64,000 nucleotides of DNA from NCBI GenBank assembly GCA_016190245.1, contig JACPQY010000040.1, forward strand, positions 30,574-94,573, given 5' to 3'. This document shows, piece after piece, positions 25,616 through 34,400 of the stretch; position 1 is the stretch's first letter; each line of letters starts with the position of its first letter. The position numbers and the translations under genes were made by a program. The notes below the pieces were generated by a model. It did not search any database. It worked only from the letters and a program-made list of their open reading frames with translations, and was not told the origin of the DNA. The stretch comes from Nitrospirota bacterium (GTDB lineage Bacteria; JACPQY01).

Positions 25616-27076
25616 ATGCTTCCCCTCCTTCAACACCCCCCATCCTTGCCTTTCAGCCAACTGGGGGAGAAGGGACCAAATGAACTCCCCTCTCCCTCGA
25701 CGGGGGAGTCCGCCCGTGGCGGAGAGGGTGGGGGTGGGCGACGGGAGAAGAGATGGCCCTGTGCCTGGCTGCTGATTGGCGGGCTGGCGCTGGGCGGCTT
25801 CGGCGGCCCGCCGACCGTCGCCGGACAGGGGGCCTCACCCGGGAGCCCGCGCGTGTATCTCGAGGTGAAAGACCCCTCCACGCAGCTCATCAGCTTCGCG
25901 ATCCCTCCGCTCGCCCAGCACGAGACGCCGGCGCTCAGGTCTCTTCGGGAGAGGGTGATCTCAGACTTGGAATTCTCGGGGGTTCTGAGCGTGCTCTCGA
26001 ATGTGCCTTCCGTGCCGCCGTCTCAGCTCACGGGAAGTTTCCCTTATGCCTGGTGGAAGGATTTCGGGGCGGACCTCGTCATCGCCGTGGATGAGGAAGA
26101 ATCGCCGTCCGGGGGGCGCCTCCACTTCTACGTGTTCGATACCGCCTTGGCCTCGCCGATCCTCGAAACGAAGATGTCCAACGACCCCGAAGCCGCGGCA
26201 CCGGTGTTCATGGATGAGTTGATCAAGCGCCTCACCGGAAGGGCCGGCCTGTATCAGACACGCATCGCTTTCGTCGGCTATTCGAAGGGCGCCAAGGAGA
26301 TCTACGTGGCCGATTGGGACGGCCGACACGTTCGGCCGATCACTCGCAACGGTTCGATCAACCTGGCGCCGGCGTGGGATGTCGGGGGGAAGCGGCTCCT
26401 CTACACATCGTATGTGCGCCGGAACCCGGATCTCTACGTCTACGAGATGAACCCAGGCGTCACGGATCTTGTTTCCAACTACCCGGGCCTCAACTATGGC
26501 GCTGAAATCTCCCCGGATGGCAAGCAGATCGTGGCCACAATCACCAAGGCGAGGAACTCCGACCTGTATGTGATGGACATCGGGAAGGGCGGCGTGACGC
26601 GGCTCACGGATCACCCGGCCATCGATTCCTCGCCCACATGGTCGCCGGACGGCCGGCGAGTGGCTTTTGTCTCCGACCGGAGCGGCACGCCTCAGGTCTA
26701 CGTGATGGACGCGCAGCCGGGTGCCGAGGTCCAGCGACTCACATTCGAGACGACGCAGAACGATTCGCCGACCTGGTCGCCGCGCGGCGATTTCATCGCC
26801 TACACCGGTCTGTCCCCGGAGGGGAAGTTCCACATCTATCTCGTGTCCACGCAGGGGTGGGGACACCGAAAGGTCACCTCGGGGATGTTCAACCACGAGT
26901 TTCCGACATGGGCTCCGGACGGCCGACACCTCGCCTACACGACGGACCGGCGGGGTCGGGACCAACTCACGGTCGTGGTGGCCGATGTGTTCCTGGGCCG
27001 CGAGCGGGAGTTGGACCTTCCCATGAGGATTGCGGGCTGGCTCGCGTGGTCGCCGCCTCTCGCGGCCGCCCGATGA
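25616..27076 (+). CDS. tolB: TolB-like periplasmic beta-propeller protein
   Basis: Tol-Pal system protein with an N-terminal TolB domain (YLEVKDPSTQLISFAIPPL, about residues 80-200) and a six-bladed PD40 propeller (WDVGGKRLLYTSY, SPDGKQIVATITK, WSPDGRRVAFVSDRSG, WSPRGDFIAYTG, WAPDGRHLAYTTDRRG). The signal peptide (CAWLLIGGLALGGFGG) does not begin until about residue 46. The only in-frame starts are a TTG at 25607 and this ATG at 25616, and the stretch between is a translated GC-rich palindromic repeat (25628-25742). So either the protein carries a low-complexity head before its signal peptide or initiation uses a non-standard codon (CTG) nearer the signal. pal, tolA and tolQR are not in the window. 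Confidence 0.88.
   Translation: MLPLLQHPPSLPFSQLGEKGPNELPSPSTGESARGGEGGGGRREKRWPCAWLLIGGLALGGFGGPPTVAGQGASPGSPRVYLEVKDPSTQLISFAIPPLAQHETPALRSLRERVISDLEFSGVLSVLSNVPSVPPSQLTGSFPYAWWKDFGADLVIAVDEEESPSGGRLHFYVFDTALASPILETKMSNDPEAAAPVFMDELIKRLTGRAGLYQTRIAFVGYSKGAKEIYVADWDGRHVRPITRNGSINLAPAWDVGGKRLLYTSYVRRNPDLYVYEMNPGVTDLVSNYPGLNYGAEISPDGKQIVATITKARNSDLYVMDIGKGGVTRLTDHPAIDSSPTWSPDGRRVAFVSDRSGTPQVYVMDAQPGAEVQRLTFETTQNDSPTWSPRGDFIAYTGLSPEGKFHIYLVSTQGWGHRKVTSGMFNHEFPTWAPDGRHLAYTTDRRGRDQLTVVVADVFLGRERELDLPMRIAGWLAWSPPLAAAR
25628..25742. repeat. GC-rich palindromic repeat translated within the tolB 5' end
   Basis: CTCCCCTCTCCCTCGACGGG and GGGGGAGTCCGCCCGTGGCG form a long interrupted palindrome with CCCCCCAT/GGAGAGGGTGGGGGTG outside. 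It is the same style as the element between nuoM and nuoN. It has no stop codon in the tolB frame and follows the glmS stop by 13 nt. Confidence 0.6.
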
Positions 27077-27111
27077 CCGGCCACGCGTGAGGGGAGGCTG
27101 GGCAGCGTTCC

Positions 27112-28506
27112 ATGCGTCTCCTGATTGTGGATGATGAGGACGAGTCACGGCGCCTGATCCGCAGCGCCATCGAGGGCATCCCCGTCGATCCCCGGGAAAT
27201 CGAGGAAGCCGCCAGCGGCGAGGAAGCCGCCGCGCGACTCGCCCAAGCGCCGTTCGACATCGTCCTCACGGACATGGTGATGGACCGCATGGATGGTCTC
27301 AAGGTGCTCAAGGCCGCCAAGGACGCCCGGACCGAGACCGAGGTCATTCTGGTGACGGCGTACGCCACGATCGAGTCGGCGGTGAAGGCGATCAAGGCGG
27401 GCGCTTTCGACTACATCTCCAAGCCCGTCCACGCTGAAGAGGTGCAACAGGTGGTGCTGCGAATCCTGGAGCGGCAGAACCTGCTCCGGGAGTTGGAACG
27501 GTTCAGGGATGAGGTGGAGAGCCGAAGCACGATCGATCGCATCATCGGCGATTCCACGCCGATCCGCCAACTGAAGAAAATGATTCAGAGCGTGGCCGAG
27601 GCCGACGCGCATATCCTGATCACCGGCGAGACCGGGACAGGCAAGGAGCTTGTCGCGCGCGCCTTGCATTCGCTCTCCAAGAGGAAGGCGCGCCCGATTG
27701 TGGCGGTCAACTGCGCGGCTTTGCCGGAGAACCTGCTCGAGAGCGAGCTGTTCGGCTACCGCCGCGGCGCGTTCACGGGGGCCGGCGCCGACAAGCGGGG
27801 GCTGATCGAGGAGGCCCACGGCTCGACACTTTTCCTTGACGAGATCGGCGAGATGCCGCTGACGCTTCAGGCCAAGTTGCTCAGAGCGTTGGATACGGGC
27901 GAGTACCGCCGGCTGGGCGACGTGAAGGCGCACCACGTGGACGTCCGTGTGGTCGCTGCCACAAATATCCACGTGGAGCGGGCCATCCGGGAAGGGAAGT
28001 TCCGGGAGGATCTCTTCTATCGCCTGTCCGTCTTTCATGTGGTCCTCCCACCGCTAAGGGAGCGGGTGGAGGACATTCCCCTCCTGGTTCAGCACTATGT
28101 CCGGGAGTTCGCGGAGAAGTTCGGCAAGCGCACCGAAGGTGTGAAACCGGACGGCCTGCGGTACCTCTCGCGGCTGAGATGGGACGGCAACGTGCGCGAG
28201 CTCTCGCACGTGATCGAGAGGGCGGTGGTGCTGTCGCAGGGGACGATGATTCCCATCGAAGATCTCTCTCAGATCGTCGGGGATCGGGCCGAGGCGGCGG
28301 AGCCGATCCTTCCGCTCCATCAGGTGGAGAAGAATTGCATCCTCGAGGCGCTCCAGCGTTGCGGGGGGCAGAAGGAGAAGACCGCGCAGGTGCTGGGGAT
28401 CTCCACTGCCACGTTGTGGCGCAAGCTCAAGGAGTACGGGATCTCGGCTCAGGCGGCGGGGCGAGCCGCGCGCGCCGCGAATGAACGAGACGGGAGCTCG
28501 GAGTAG
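27112..28506 (+). CDS. Orphan NtrC-family sigma-54 response regulator
   Basis: 464-residue regulator: receiver domain with phospho-Asp54 (VLTDMVMDRMDG), AAA+ domain with Walker A GETGTGKE, intact GAFTGA loop near 220-225, Walker B LFLDEIGEM, R-finger region FREDLFYRLSVF, and a C-terminal Fis helix-turn-helix (KEKTAQVLGISTATLWRKLKEYG). No histidine kinase is adjacent; it lies 35 nt after tolB and converges with the lipocalin-like gene 9 nt away. It may act on the candidate sigma-54 promoter at 31417 or elsewhere; the target cannot be told. Confidence 0.95.
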   Translation: MRLLIVDDEDESRRLIRSAIEGIPVDPREIEEAASGEEAAARLAQAPFDIVLTDMVMDRMDGLKVLKAAKDARTETEVILVTAYATIESAVKAIKAGAFDYISKPVHAEEVQQVVLRILERQNLLRELERFRDEVESRSTIDRIIGDSTPIRQLKKMIQSVAEADAHILITGETGTGKELVARALHSLSKRKARPIVAVNCAALPENLLESELFGYRRGAFTGAGADKRGLIEEAHGSTLFLDEIGEMPLTLQAKLLRALDTGEYRRLGDVKAHHVDVRVVAATNIHVERAIREGKFREDLFYRLSVFHVVLPPLRERVEDIPLLVQHYVREFAEKFGKRTEGVKPDGLRYLSRLRWDGNVRELSHVIERAVVLSQGTMIPIEDLSQIVGDRAEAAEPILPLHQVEKNCILEALQRCGGQKEKTAQVLGISTATLWRKLKEYGISAQAAGRAARAANERDGSSE

Positions 28507-28515
28507 GACGCGCGG

Positions 28516-29520
28516 TCAGATCCGAACGGCCACGCGCAGGTCTTTCTTCCTCTGCGCGATCTCGAAGGCCGATCCCGCCTTGCAGGTAAGCCGGCCGGCG
28601 GGTTTCCAACTGCCGCCGATCCGTTCCGAGATGTCCACTGTGCAGTCCGCGATCTTGGTGTTGTAGCAGTAGGCCTTCTCCGAATCGGGATCCGTGTATT
28701 CGACGCCCACGAAATTGTGAAGGGGCGCCGCCATGTGGACGTCGAACCGCCGACCCTCGGTCTCCGCGCGGAGGGTCCATGACCCGATGTCCCATTTTGT
28801 TTTCACTCGGACGGACTCGGAGAGGCGGTTGACCGTGAAGCGCCGTCCTTCGTGGACGAGGTGGAAGACGCTCGTCACCGGAGTCCGTAGAGGGCCGATC
28901 TTGATTTGCGCGGAAAGGACTTCGAGGATGGCCGAGGGATCCTCCTGGAAAAGGTTGCAGTGGCCCCAGACCCAGCGGAAAGCGTGTTTGGAGCCCCAGA
29001 TGTGGGTCTGCTGTCCCGGCTCGTTCTTGAGCGTGAACGTCTTGCCGTTCGCGCGGACGGTGCCGCTAAAGAGGCTGTTGATGTGAGGCGAGCAAACCTT
29101 CGTCTTGGGAATGCTCGCCTTATACATGCCGGCATACGGGAAGTGGAAAAAGGTCTCGTCGCGCGCTTGGAACGTGAGGTCCCATTCGAGGGACTTGCCC
29201 GCGCTGTCCAGGCGGCCCCTCGCACTGGAGTGGCTGAGGACGGCCTCCCCGATCTGAAAACGGAACTTGTCGCGTCCGACCTTCGCCTGGGTGAACGGAA
29301 AGGTGTGCTTGAAGGCCGCGTGACCCTGCGGGTTGCGGCCATCGAAGAAGATGCCCCAAAGCTCGGCGATGGGCTCGCCCTTCCCGGGCAGCGGCGAGCA
29401 CAGGGTGTAGCGGATCCACCACGCGGCCTGCGTCGAGGGCTGATTGAACTTGAGGTAGTAGACCTCGTAGTGGCCGCGCTTCTTCTCGTCCCAGATCAGG
29501 AGGTTGTCTTTCTCAGCCAT
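28516..29520 (-). CDS. CrtC/tocopherol-cyclase-like lipocalin-fold protein (uncertain)
   Basis: 334-residue soluble protein without signal peptide. It looks like two sequential lipocalin-type beta halves, as in the hydroxyneurosporene-hydratase (CrtC) and tocopherol-cyclase-like superfamily: many short strands, conserved Trp and His (for example WGSKHAFRWVWGHCNLF near 175-191) and the second half opening near KIGPLRTPVTSVFHL. Substrate and reaction are unknown. It lies 13 nt after the carboxyltransferase gene on the same strand and is probably co-transcribed, hinting at lipid or acyl-CoA metabolism. The family assignment is from overall pattern, not a diagnostic motif. Confidence 0.6.
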   Translation of the reverse strand: MAEKDNLLIWDEKKRGHYEVYYLKFNQPSTQAAWWIRYTLCSPLPGKGEPIAELWGIFFDGRNPQGHAAFKHTFPFTQAKVGRDKFRFQIGEAVLSHSSARGRLDSAGKSLEWDLTFQARDETFFHFPYAGMYKASIPKTKVCSPHINSLFSGTVRANGKTFTLKNEPGQQTHIWGSKHAFRWVWGHCNLFQEDPSAILEVLSAQIKIGPLRTPVTSVFHLVHEGRRFTVNRLSESVRVKTKWDIGSWTLRAETEGRRFDVHMAAPLHNFVGVEYTDPDSEKAYCYNTKIADCTVDISERIGGSWKPAGRLTCKAGSAFEIAQRKKDLRVAVRI

Positions 29521-29533
29521 GGCGCGGGTGAGG

Positions 29534-31084
29534 CTACAGCGGGATGTTCCCGTGTTTCTTGGCCGGATTCGAGTCCCGCTTGTTTCGCAGCATCTCGAAG
29601 GCGGTGATGAGTCGCGGCCGCGTCTCCTCCGGCCGGATCACCTCGTCCACGTAGCCGAGCTCGGCCGCCTTGTAGGGGCTGGCAAACTTCGAGCGGTAGT
29701 CCTGCACGAGTTCGAGGCGCCGTTTCTCCGCGTCGTTCCCCTCCTCGATCTCTTTCCGGAAGATCACGTTCACCGCGCCGTCGGGCCCCATGACGGCAAT
29801 CTCGGCGGTGGGGAAGGCGAGATTGACGTCGCCGCGGATGTGTTTCGAGCTCATGACGTCGTAGGCGCCCCCGTAGGCCTTGCGCGTGATGACCGTTACC
29901 TTGGGCACCGTGGCCTCGCAGAAGGCGTACAAGAGCTTGGACCCGTGCCGGATGATCCCGCCCCATTCCTGGGCCGTGCCCGGGAGAAAGCCGGGGACAT
30001 CCACGAACGTGAGGAGGGGGATGTTGAAGGCATCGCAGAACCGGACAAAGCGCGCGGCCTTGACCGAGGCGTTGATGTCGAGGCACCCGGCCAGTGCCGC
30101 GGGTTGATTGGCCACGACACCAATGGACCGGCTGCCCAGGTGAAGGAAACCGATGACAATGTTCTGCGCGTAGCCGGGCTGGATCTCGAGGAAGGCGCCG
30201 TCATCGGCGACCGAGCGGATGATGTCTCGGATGTCGTACGGTTTGTTCGGGTCTTCAGGGACCACGCTTCGCAACTTGGGATCCGTCCGGCTGGTGGGAT
30301 CGCGCGTCGGTCGCACGGGGGGATCCTCCATGTTGTTCTGGGGGATGAACGTGAGGAGTTCGCGCAGGAGATCGAGACAGGCCTGATCGTCTTCGGCCAC
30401 CAAGTGGGCCACGCCGCTGAGGTTGGCGTGTGCTTCCGCGCCGCCCAGTTTCTCCTTCGAGACGTCCTCGCGCGTGACCGTCTTGATCACATCGGGCCCG
30501 GTCACGAACATGTAGCTCGTATCACGCACCATCACGATGAAGTCCGTCATGGCGGGGGAGTAGACCGCGCCGCCCGCGCAGGGCCCCATGATGGCCGAGA
30601 CCTGCGGGACGACGCCGGAGAACATCACGTTGCGTAGAAAGATGTCCGCGTAGCCCGCGAGACTCACGACGCCTTCCTGAATCCTCGCACCGCCGGAATC
30701 GTTGAGTCCGATGACGGGTGCCCCGACCTTGCCTGCGAGATCCATGATCTTGCAGATTTTCTTGGCGTAGGCGCCGGAGAGGGAGCCACCAAAGACGGTG
30801 AAGTCCTGAGAGAAGACAAAGACGAGGCGGCCATTGATCCGCCCGTGTCCCACGACTACACCGTCGCCGAGGATCTTCTTGTCCGCGATCCCGAAGTCCG
30901 TGCATTGGTGAGTGACGAACATGTCGATCTCGACGAAGGATCCCTCGTCCACGAGGCGCAGCGCCCGCTCGCGGGCGGTGAGCTTGCCGGCATCATGCTG
31001 CTTCTGGATCCGCTCCGGGCCGCCTAGGAGTTCGGCTTCCTTTTCCCGCCGTTCGAGATCCGCGATGTGTCGTTCGATCGCCAT
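29534..31084 (-). CDS. pccB: Acyl-CoA carboxylase carboxyltransferase (propionyl/methylcrotonyl-CoA type)
   Basis: 516-residue carboxyltransferase beta-type subunit that moves CO2 from biotin to an acyl-CoA. Marks: [40 protein letters not shown] and the oxyanion-forming [13 protein letters not shown] in the N-half; [41 protein letters not shown] and [19 protein letters not shown] in the C-half. The length and motif set fit PccB rather than AccA/AccD. The start at 31084 ([13 protein letters not shown]) fits family N-termini. The biotin carboxylase/carrier subunit is not nearby. A 9-bp palindrome sits just upstream, suggesting its own repressor. Confidence 0.93.
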   Translation of the reverse strand: MAIERHIADLERREKEAELLGGPERIQKQHDAGKLTARERALRLVDEGSFVEIDMFVTHQCTDFGIADKKILGDGVVVGHGRINGRLVFVFSQDFTVFGGSLSGAYAKKICKIMDLAGKVGAPVIGLNDSGGARIQEGVVSLAGYADIFLRNVMFSGVVPQVSAIMGPCAGGAVYSPAMTDFIVMVRDTSYMFVTGPDVIKTVTREDVSKEKLGGAEAHANLSGVAHLVAEDDQACLDLLRELLTFIPQNNMEDPPVRPTRDPTSRTDPKLRSVVPEDPNKPYDIRDIIRSVADDGAFLEIQPGYAQNIVIGFLHLGSRSIGVVANQPAALAGCLDINASVKAARFVRFCDAFNIPLLTFVDVPGFLPGTAQEWGGIIRHGSKLLYAFCEATVPKVTVITRKAYGGAYDVMSSKHIRGDVNLAFPTAEIAVMGPDGAVNVIFRKEIEEGNDAEKRRLELVQDYRSKFASPYKAAELGYVDEVIRPEETRPRLITAFEMLRNKRDSNPAKKHGNIPL

Positions 31085-31092
31085 GAAGAAAC

Positions 31093-31130
31093 ACCCGATT
31101 GAGACAATCGGGTTCAGCCGGATCGTAACA
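31093..31130 (-). promoter_or_regulatory. Palindromic operator and extended -10 upstream of pccB
   Basis: ACCCGATTG-AGA-CAATCGGGT is a perfect 9-bp inverted repeat (31093-31113). On the minus strand TGT-TACGAT (31122-31130) is an extended -10 placing transcription start at the edge of the palindrome, an ideal repressor position. The start codon follows 8 nt after the palindrome with no Shine-Dalgarno sequence. The promoter call is inference; the palindrome is certain. Confidence 0.55.
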
Positions 31131-31395
31131 AAACTCCCCCCCCTGTCAACATGCGGACGTTTGGATATTCGACGGATATTCGATTGCTGCGGGTGCAAGA
31201 ACTCCACGACAGGGCCCAAGAGTGTGCCGATGGTCGGACGGATGCCATCGCCTCGCTGAATAGACGCTTGTGTAAACTTATTTTACTCGAATTTGTAGAC
31301 TATTGCGCACTTTACGTCTTTATTTCCAATCACGATGAGGAACAAGATAAATGAATGGATAATATAGTGTATTGCATATGATGTATTTGACTGAA

Positions 31396-31413
31396 ACGTG
31401 ACGTAAATCACAA
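31396..31413. promoter_or_regulatory. CRP/FNR-family-like palindrome
   Basis: CGTGA-CGTAAA-TCACA matches the CRP half-sites TGTGA-N6-TCACA at 9 of 10 positions. It lies in the AT-rich 31270-31440 stretch just upstream of a sigma-54-like element. No CRP-family gene is in the window. Confidence 0.45.
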
Positions 31414-31416
31414 ATC

Positions 31417-31432
31417 TGGAATGGTTGTTGCT
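31417..31432 (+). promoter_or_regulatory. Candidate sigma-54 promoter of the giant lipoprotein gene
   Basis: TGGAATG-N4-TTGCT, GG and GC separated by exactly 10 bp. The expected start near 31443 leaves an 18 nt leader containing AAGGTGGG 7 nt before the ATG at 31461, so the geometry is coherent. The C of the -24 box is replaced by A. Confidence 0.5.
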
Positions 31433-31460
31433 AGTTGAACCTATAAGGTGGGAATTGTCC

Positions 31461-34400
31461 ATGATGGTGCAAACTGGGTGGAATTTGCGGGCGTGGGTTC
31501 TGGTAACGGCCACAGCTCTCGGGTTTGGTGCATGCCAGGGTGGAACAGGTTCCCCAAAGGAGCCTCCGGTCGGCGGCCAACCGACCGCATTCGCTGATTC
31601 TTCGGACTTTCCTGGGAGCGAGGCCGTTGGCGACGGGGCTGGAGGTCTGCGAGTTCGCAAGGCGCCCCCCGCCGGCGTTCTCACCGCGTGTACGAACGCC
31701 ACCTATCCGATGCCACACAGTTTCGAGACCGGCTGGGACGGCTGGACGGTTGAAACGGGCACTCAGTGGGCCCAGGGGGCCCCCAGTGCGGCAGGTGCCG
31801 GCAGCGGCGGCGCCGGCTGCGGGTACAACTCGAACGCCGATCCGGCGGCCGGCGACCCCGGCTCCAACGTGTTGGGAACGCGACTGGGAACGACCACCAA
31901 CGCATCCCGCTACCAAAACAATCAGACCGCCAGAGTCGTCTCGCCCGTGGTCGATTGCTCCAAGCTCCAGAACGTGCGCCTTGCCTACAACCGCTGGCTC
32001 AACGCCGAATTGGCTCAATTCGACGACGCCTCGATCGAGCTCAGCACTGATGGCGGCACGAATTGGACTCTCATTTGGAACAACAATAACTTCACGCCCA
32101 TCCTCGATTCGGCCTGGACCGCCAAGGAGATCACGCTCCCCTTCAACCTCGCGGACAAGAAAGCCTCGGTCCGGCTTCGGTATGCCCTGGTGACGGACGC
32201 CACCTGCAACGCCACGGGATGGAACATGGACCGTGTCCGTCTCGTCGGCAACGATGTCCCGCCGGGCGCGCCCACGAACCTTTGGGCTCAGGACACGGCC
32301 GGCGACACCGGTGGGAGCCTCACGGTCAATTGGACGAAATCCACGGACGACGGCGCCGGCTTCAACGATGTGAACGGGTACGAAGTGTGGCGACGGACCG
32401 CAGCCGGAAACTTCGCCTCCTGCACCGCGCTCGTGACGGACGGGGACAATTGCGGCTGCGTCAAGGGCGCGACGGCGAACTGCCAAGCCGCCGGGCTTCT
32501 CGGGGCCGGTACGCAAACCTATGCCGATACGTTCTCGATCGCGAACAATACGAACTACTACTACTTGGTGAAGGTGTCGGACGTGGGAGGCAACATCATC
32601 GAATCCGCAGAGGCCGGTCCCGTCCAGGCGCTCGACAACACCGCCGCCCCCTCCGCGCCGACGCTCGTCTCGCCCGCCGACGGCAGCGCCTCCGCCGTGA
32701 AGGCCCCCACGCTCACGTGGAACGTCCCGACGGATCCCAACAACAACCTGCTCCACTTCAAGGTCGAAATCAGCCCCAACCCGGGATTCGGCTCCACCGT
32801 GTTCACCGAGGAGTTCGGCACCGCCACGTATTACGATTCCGTCGCCTCGTCCAACGTCAGTTGGAGCACAACCGACGGGGTCGCGACCGTCCTGGCGGGC
32901 CAGGGCGTGGCGGATCAGGTGTCGAACCCCGCCGGCGCGAGCCTCTACCGCCTCGACTTCGACGGGAACAACTCCCAATCGTTCACGCCGTCGGGGGCGA
33001 TGGACCTGTACAGCATAGACGTCAAGCTCGGAAACGAGAGCGGCACGATCTACACGTACATCATTGATCTGTTCGGCGATGCCGGCGGCGGCTTGCCGGA
33101 TACGGCCAACCTGGTCGCGACCGTGACGGCCAACCATGACCCCTCGGGCGGCGCCGCGTTCTTCAATTTCCCCTTCGCGAAACCTCTCCCCGCCCTGACC
33201 GGTGGGACGTCCTACGTCTTCGTGATCCGCGCCTTGACCACCCAGGTAACCGGAACGAACGTGAAGTTCGGCGATTCCGGCTACGCCGGTGTCTGCAACC
33301 GGACGGACAATGGAGGGGCGAGTTGGGCGGCCTGCGCGAACGGGTGGGACCTGGCCTTCCGGACCTACCCTTCCTCCTATCCCGCGTCGGGAACGGTGCA
33401 GTCGAAGGTGATCGCGTCGTCCGCCGCGGACATCACGCGCGCCACCCTCACCGCAGACCATCGGCTCAAGGGCGGAACCATTGCCTACCAACTGAGCGCC
33501 AACGACGGTGTGAACTGGGAGAATGCGACGCCCGGCACGCCGCTGGATTTCGCCAACCCCGGCAAGAGCCTGAAGTGGCGGGCGACGGTCACCACGCCCG
33601 GCGCCAATGTGAGCCCCGTGATCGATCGAGTTACGGTGGAATACACCTCCCTGTTTGTGCGCGAATCCCTCTACGGCACGACAGGATTCTCCCCGATGCC
33701 CCCGGTGGCCTCGGGATCCGGAACGACGGACTACGAGGTCCAGCCGAGCGAGGCTCTCTCCGACGGTGTCTACTACTGGCGGGTATCCGCTTACAACGGG
33801 TTTCTGTACGGACCGACGTCGGCCGTGCGTTCCTTCACCGTGGATACGACGCCGCCCTCGTGGGCTGCCAATCCGATCGGCCTGGGTGTGGCGGATGCTC
33901 AGACCGGCGGCAAACTGAACGTCTCCTGGACGCAGAGCGCCACCGACACGCTCAGTGCCGTCAGCTACCGAATCCACTGCGGATCGCTCGGGTTCATACC
34001 CTCGGGCGCCAACCTCGTCACGACGGTGACGGCCAAGTCCTATGCCGACAGCGGACTGCTGTCCGGCACGCAATACTGTTATCGGATCGTACCGGCCGAC
34101 GCGATCGGGAACGCGGGCGCCCAGAGCGAAGAGGTCTGCGCCACGCCGACCGCCACGTTCGCGTACTGCACCGCTGCCACGGCCCAGCCACATGACTTCG
34201 AAACAACGGATGGCGGCTGGATCTCCGGCGGAACCAACAACAACTGGCAGTGGGGGAACGCGAGCCCCGGCGGCACGGGAAACCCAGACCCCAACGCCGC
34301 GTTCAGGGGGAGCAAGATTTGGGGGACCAACCTGGGGGGGAACTACCTCAACAACTCGAATTCCTGGGTCCGCTCTCCGGCTCTGAACTGCGCCAATATC

